From: an uncultured Clostridium sp.
GTDB taxonomy: Bacteria; Bacillota; Clostridia; Clostridiales; Clostridiaceae
Assembly: GCF_934754925.1 (NCBI RefSeq)
Contig: NZ_CAKVJA010000005.1
Coordinates: 34,363-98,362 of the forward strand
Reading direction: 5' to 3'
Length of the DNA stretch: 64,000 bases
Under the pieces are notes generated by a model. The model did no database searches and was not told where the DNA came from. It saw only the letters and a list, made by a program, of their open reading frames with translations. Position numbers and translations under genes: made by a program. Shown here piece by piece: positions 61,911 to 64,000 of this stretch. Numbering within the stretch: position 1 is the stretch's first letter; each line of letters begins with the position of its first letter.

Positions 61911-64000
61911 CTATTTTGCATCATACCATGTATTACCTATATTTGTATCAACTTCTAATGTAACTGACATCTTTAGTACATTTTCCATCTCTTCTTTTAC
62001 TAAGGCTTTAACAACTTCTAATTCATTTTCTTTAACATTTAAAATAAGTTCATCGTGTACTTGAAGAATTATTTCACTATTTAAATTTTCTTTCTTTAAT
62101 CTATTATAAACCTTAACCATAGCAAGTTTAATAATATCTGCTGCACTTCCTTGAATTGGTGCATTCATTGCAAGTCTTTCTCCAAGAGCTTTTACTATCT
62201 TATTTGAAGATTTTATTTCTGGTATAAATCTTCTTCTATTTAATACTGTTAAAACATAACCTTTTTCTTTTGCCTCTTCTTTAACACTTTCTAAATATCC
62301 TTTTATTTTTGGATATCTATCAAAGTAAATCTCCATATATTCTGAAGCTTCTTTTTTAGTTATCTTTAAGTCTTGAGAAAGACTAAAGTCACTTATTCCA
62401 TATACTATTCCAAAGTTAACAGCCTTTGCTCTACTTCTCATAAGAGATGTAACTTCATCAACTGGAACTTTAAACACTTCTGATGCAGTTTTAGTATGAA
62501 TATCACTATGGTGATTAAATGCATCTATCATATTCTTATCATCTGACATATGTGCAAGTACTCTAAGCTCTATTTGAGAGTAGTCACAAGATAATAATAC
62601 ATCTGTACTTTCCTTTGGTATAAATACTTTTCTTATCTCTCTACCCATTTCATATTTAACAGGTATATTTTGAAGATTTGGCTCTGTACTTGATAATCTA
62701 CCTGTTGTAGTAACAGTTTGATTAAAGCTTGAATGAATAGCTCCATCTTCATCTATAACGTTCTTAAGCCCTTCTACATATGTAGAGTTAAGCTTTGTTA
62801 TTTGTCTATAGTAAATAATTTTTTCTATAACAGGATGTTTATCCATTAGTTTTTCTAATACTTCTGCATTAGTTGAATATCCTGTTTTAGTCTTTTTAAC
62901 TACTGGTAAATCTAATTTTTCAAAAAGAATTTTTCCTAACTGCTTTGGTGAACTTATGTTAAACTCCTCTTCACAAAGCTCATATATTTCTTTTTCTGTT
63001 GTAGATATTTCTTCTTTAAATTTAACAGCAAGTTCATCAAGTTTTTCTCTATTCACCTTAAATCCTATAGCTTCCATACTTGATAAAATAGATATAAGTG
63101 GATGCTCAACTTCATAATAAAGTTCATCCATTCCTTCTTTATTTATTCTTTCTTTTAAATATTCATAAAGCTCTTTCATATTTGAAATAGCATTACAAAT
63201 TAATTCTTCATTTTCCCCTTTAACTTCCTTCATTAAATATTCATTAATTAAAGTTTCTAAAGGATAATTACTTTTAGCAGAATCTATAAGATATGCAGCT
63301 ACTACAGTATCAAATATGAATTCCTTTATTTCTATATTCATTTTAGTTAGTATAGTTACTAAGTTTTTACCATCATGTATTACTTTAGCTATTTTTTCAT
63401 TCTCCATGAAGCTCTTTAATGTATTTATAGCCTCAGTTGGATTTTCCATAGTTATTATTTTAAAATCAATTAAGCTAACTTTCTCTCCATAGTTTAGATA
63501 TAATTTATCTAATTCAATTTTAGAATAAAGATTAGCGTTAGATGTACTATATGCTATAAAAGCAATATTTTCTTTTTCTTTTAAAGCTTCTTTAAAACCA
63601 TCTACTGTATTTACTTCATTGATCTCTACTTTTGCTACCTCTTCTTCCTCTTCAACATCTTCACCAGGTAGTTTTGATAATAAAGATTTCATTTGAAGTT
63701 TAAAGAATAATTTTTTAAGCTCTTCTCTATTATAGTTTTCTTGACTCTTAATATCTTCTAAGTCAAATTCTATAGGAACTTCTGTCATAATTGTAGCAAG
63801 CTTTTTACTGAAAATTGCTTGTTCACTATAAGTCTCTAAGTTTTCTTTAAGTTTCTTACCACTTATTTCATCAATATGTGAAAGTACTCCTTCCATGGAA
63901 CCATAAGTAGAAATAAGCTTAAATGCTGTCTTCTCACCTACCCCTGGTACTCCTGGAATATTATCTGACTTATCTCCCATAAGCCCTTTTACATCTATAT
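61911..64000 (-). CDS. polA: DNA polymerase I, 5' end outside window
   Basis: The frame stays open to the right edge. The first residues seen (IDVKGLMGDKSDNIPGVPG) belong inside the 5' exonuclease domain, so the start is beyond 64000. The polymerase domain has motif A (LSCDYSQIELRVLAH), motif B (RSRAKAVNFGIVYGIS) and motif C (LQVHDELIL). The 3'-5' exonuclease domain is present, but its expected DxE motif reads IAFIAYSTS, so proofreading is probably lost, as in many Firmicute PolA proteins. It heads polA-coaE-slt. Confidence 0.96.
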   Translation of the reverse strand, partial: IDVKGLMGDKSDNIPGVPGVGEKTAFKLISTYGSMEGVLSHIDEISGKKLKENLETYSEQAIFSKKLATIMTEVPIEFDLEDIKSQENYNREELKKLFFKLQMKSLLSKLPGEDVEEEEEVAKVEINEVNTVDGFKEALKEKENIAFIAYSTSNANLYSKIELDKLYLNYGEKVSLIDFKIITMENPTEAINTLKSFMENEKIAKVIHDGKNLVTILTKMNIEIKEFIFDTVVAAYLIDSAKSNYPLETLINEYLMKEVKGENEELICNAISNMKELYEYLKERINKEGMDELYYEVEHPLISILSSMEAIGFKVNREKLDELAVKFKEEISTTEKEIYELCEEEFNISSPKQLGKILFEKLDLPVVKKTKTGYSTNAEVLEKLMDKHPVIEKIIYYRQITKLNSTYVEGLKNVIDEDGAIHSSFNQTVTTTGRLSSTEPNLQNIPVKYEMGREIRKVFIPKESTDVLLSCDYSQIELRVLAHMSDDKNMIDAFNHHSDIHTKTASEVFKVPVDEVTSLMRSRAKAVNFGIVYGISDFSLSQDLKITKKEASEYMEIYFDRYPKIKGYLESVKEEAKEKGYVLTVLNRRRFIPEIKSSNKIVKALGERLAMNAPIQGSAADIIKLAMVKVYNRLKKENLNSEIILQVHDELILNVKENELEVVKALVKEEMENVLKMSVTLEVDTNIGNTWYDAK

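Noticed and set aside
1..64000. CRISPR arrays, insertion sequences, rRNA or tRNA genes
   Set aside because: No regularly spaced direct repeats, transposase motifs, rRNA sequence or tRNA cloverleaf was seen in the intergenic regions; no computed search was run.

Overview
The window is low-GC Firmicutes chromosome, most likely Clostridium sensu stricto. The signs are very A+T-rich intergenic DNA, strong Gram-positive Shine-Dalgarno sites, fermentation and sporulation genes (iron-containing alcohol dehydrogenase, YunB, a BofC-like protein), Firmicute wall genes (MurT/GatD, DacF, PBP1A, a sortase-anchored nucleotidase) and PyrR/preQ1-type RNA control. No rRNA, tRNA, CRISPR array, insertion sequence or prophage block was found. 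Most genes lie on the minus strand, and most transcription units end in clear intrinsic terminators.

Layout: 1-5409 holds a secreted multi-domain amylopullulanase, cut by the left edge. 5684-10399 is ruvA-ruvB-queA-tgt-yajC plus a small membrane protein. 10599-12178 has three small proteins of unknown or sporulation-like type. 12350-13104 is a preQ1-I riboswitch driving queT; with queA and tgt it forms a queuosine salvage set. 13224-17059 has a dicarboxylate/amino-acid symporter with a PyrR-type attenuator leader, beside an LPXTG-anchored 5'-nucleotidase. 17253-26759 holds a kinase-like protein, yebC, yigZ, a MocR regulator, a bactofilin-like membrane protein, a cytoplasmic alpha-amylase, an unusually long HflX and hpt. 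26819-33667 holds a PepSY lipoprotein, an amidase, an alcohol dehydrogenase, yunB and PBP1A. 33917-37304 holds an alanine-type symporter and an autoregulated ECF sigma/DUF4179 pair. 37481-42808 is the pyrBICFKD operon behind its own PyrR-type attenuator. 42814-53295 holds a beta-lactamase-like protein, phosphofructokinase, a TPR protein, a NitT/TauT-type ABC transporter, lrgAB and topB. 53528-64000 holds tspO, a lysophospholipase-like hydrolase, murT-gatD-dacF, a PrmA-like methyltransferase with a Lys-tailed flavin reductase, and slt-coaE-polA (polA cut by the right edge).

The most notable signals are as follows. (1) Two leaders 28 kb apart, in front of pyrB and of a DAACS symporter, share one three-part attenuator: a CGAGA-loop hairpin with compensatory stem changes, a TAAGGAAG antiterminator strand and a CCTTCCTT terminator. 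This suggests that uptake of aspartate, orotate or a related acid is tied to pyrimidine synthesis. (2) A preQ1-I aptamer has a 7-nt complement to each arm of a hairpin that holds the queT Shine-Dalgarno site, giving an explicit switching model. (3) HflX carries an extra N-terminal domain with a complete JAMM/RadC-type HxHP-x6-SxxD motif. (4) A PrmA-like methyltransferase sits next to a flavin reductase whose 73-residue tail is about 40% lysine. (5) A class A beta-lactamase-like protein has lost its nucleophilic serine.

All functions are read from motifs and context. No database search or folding calculation was run.
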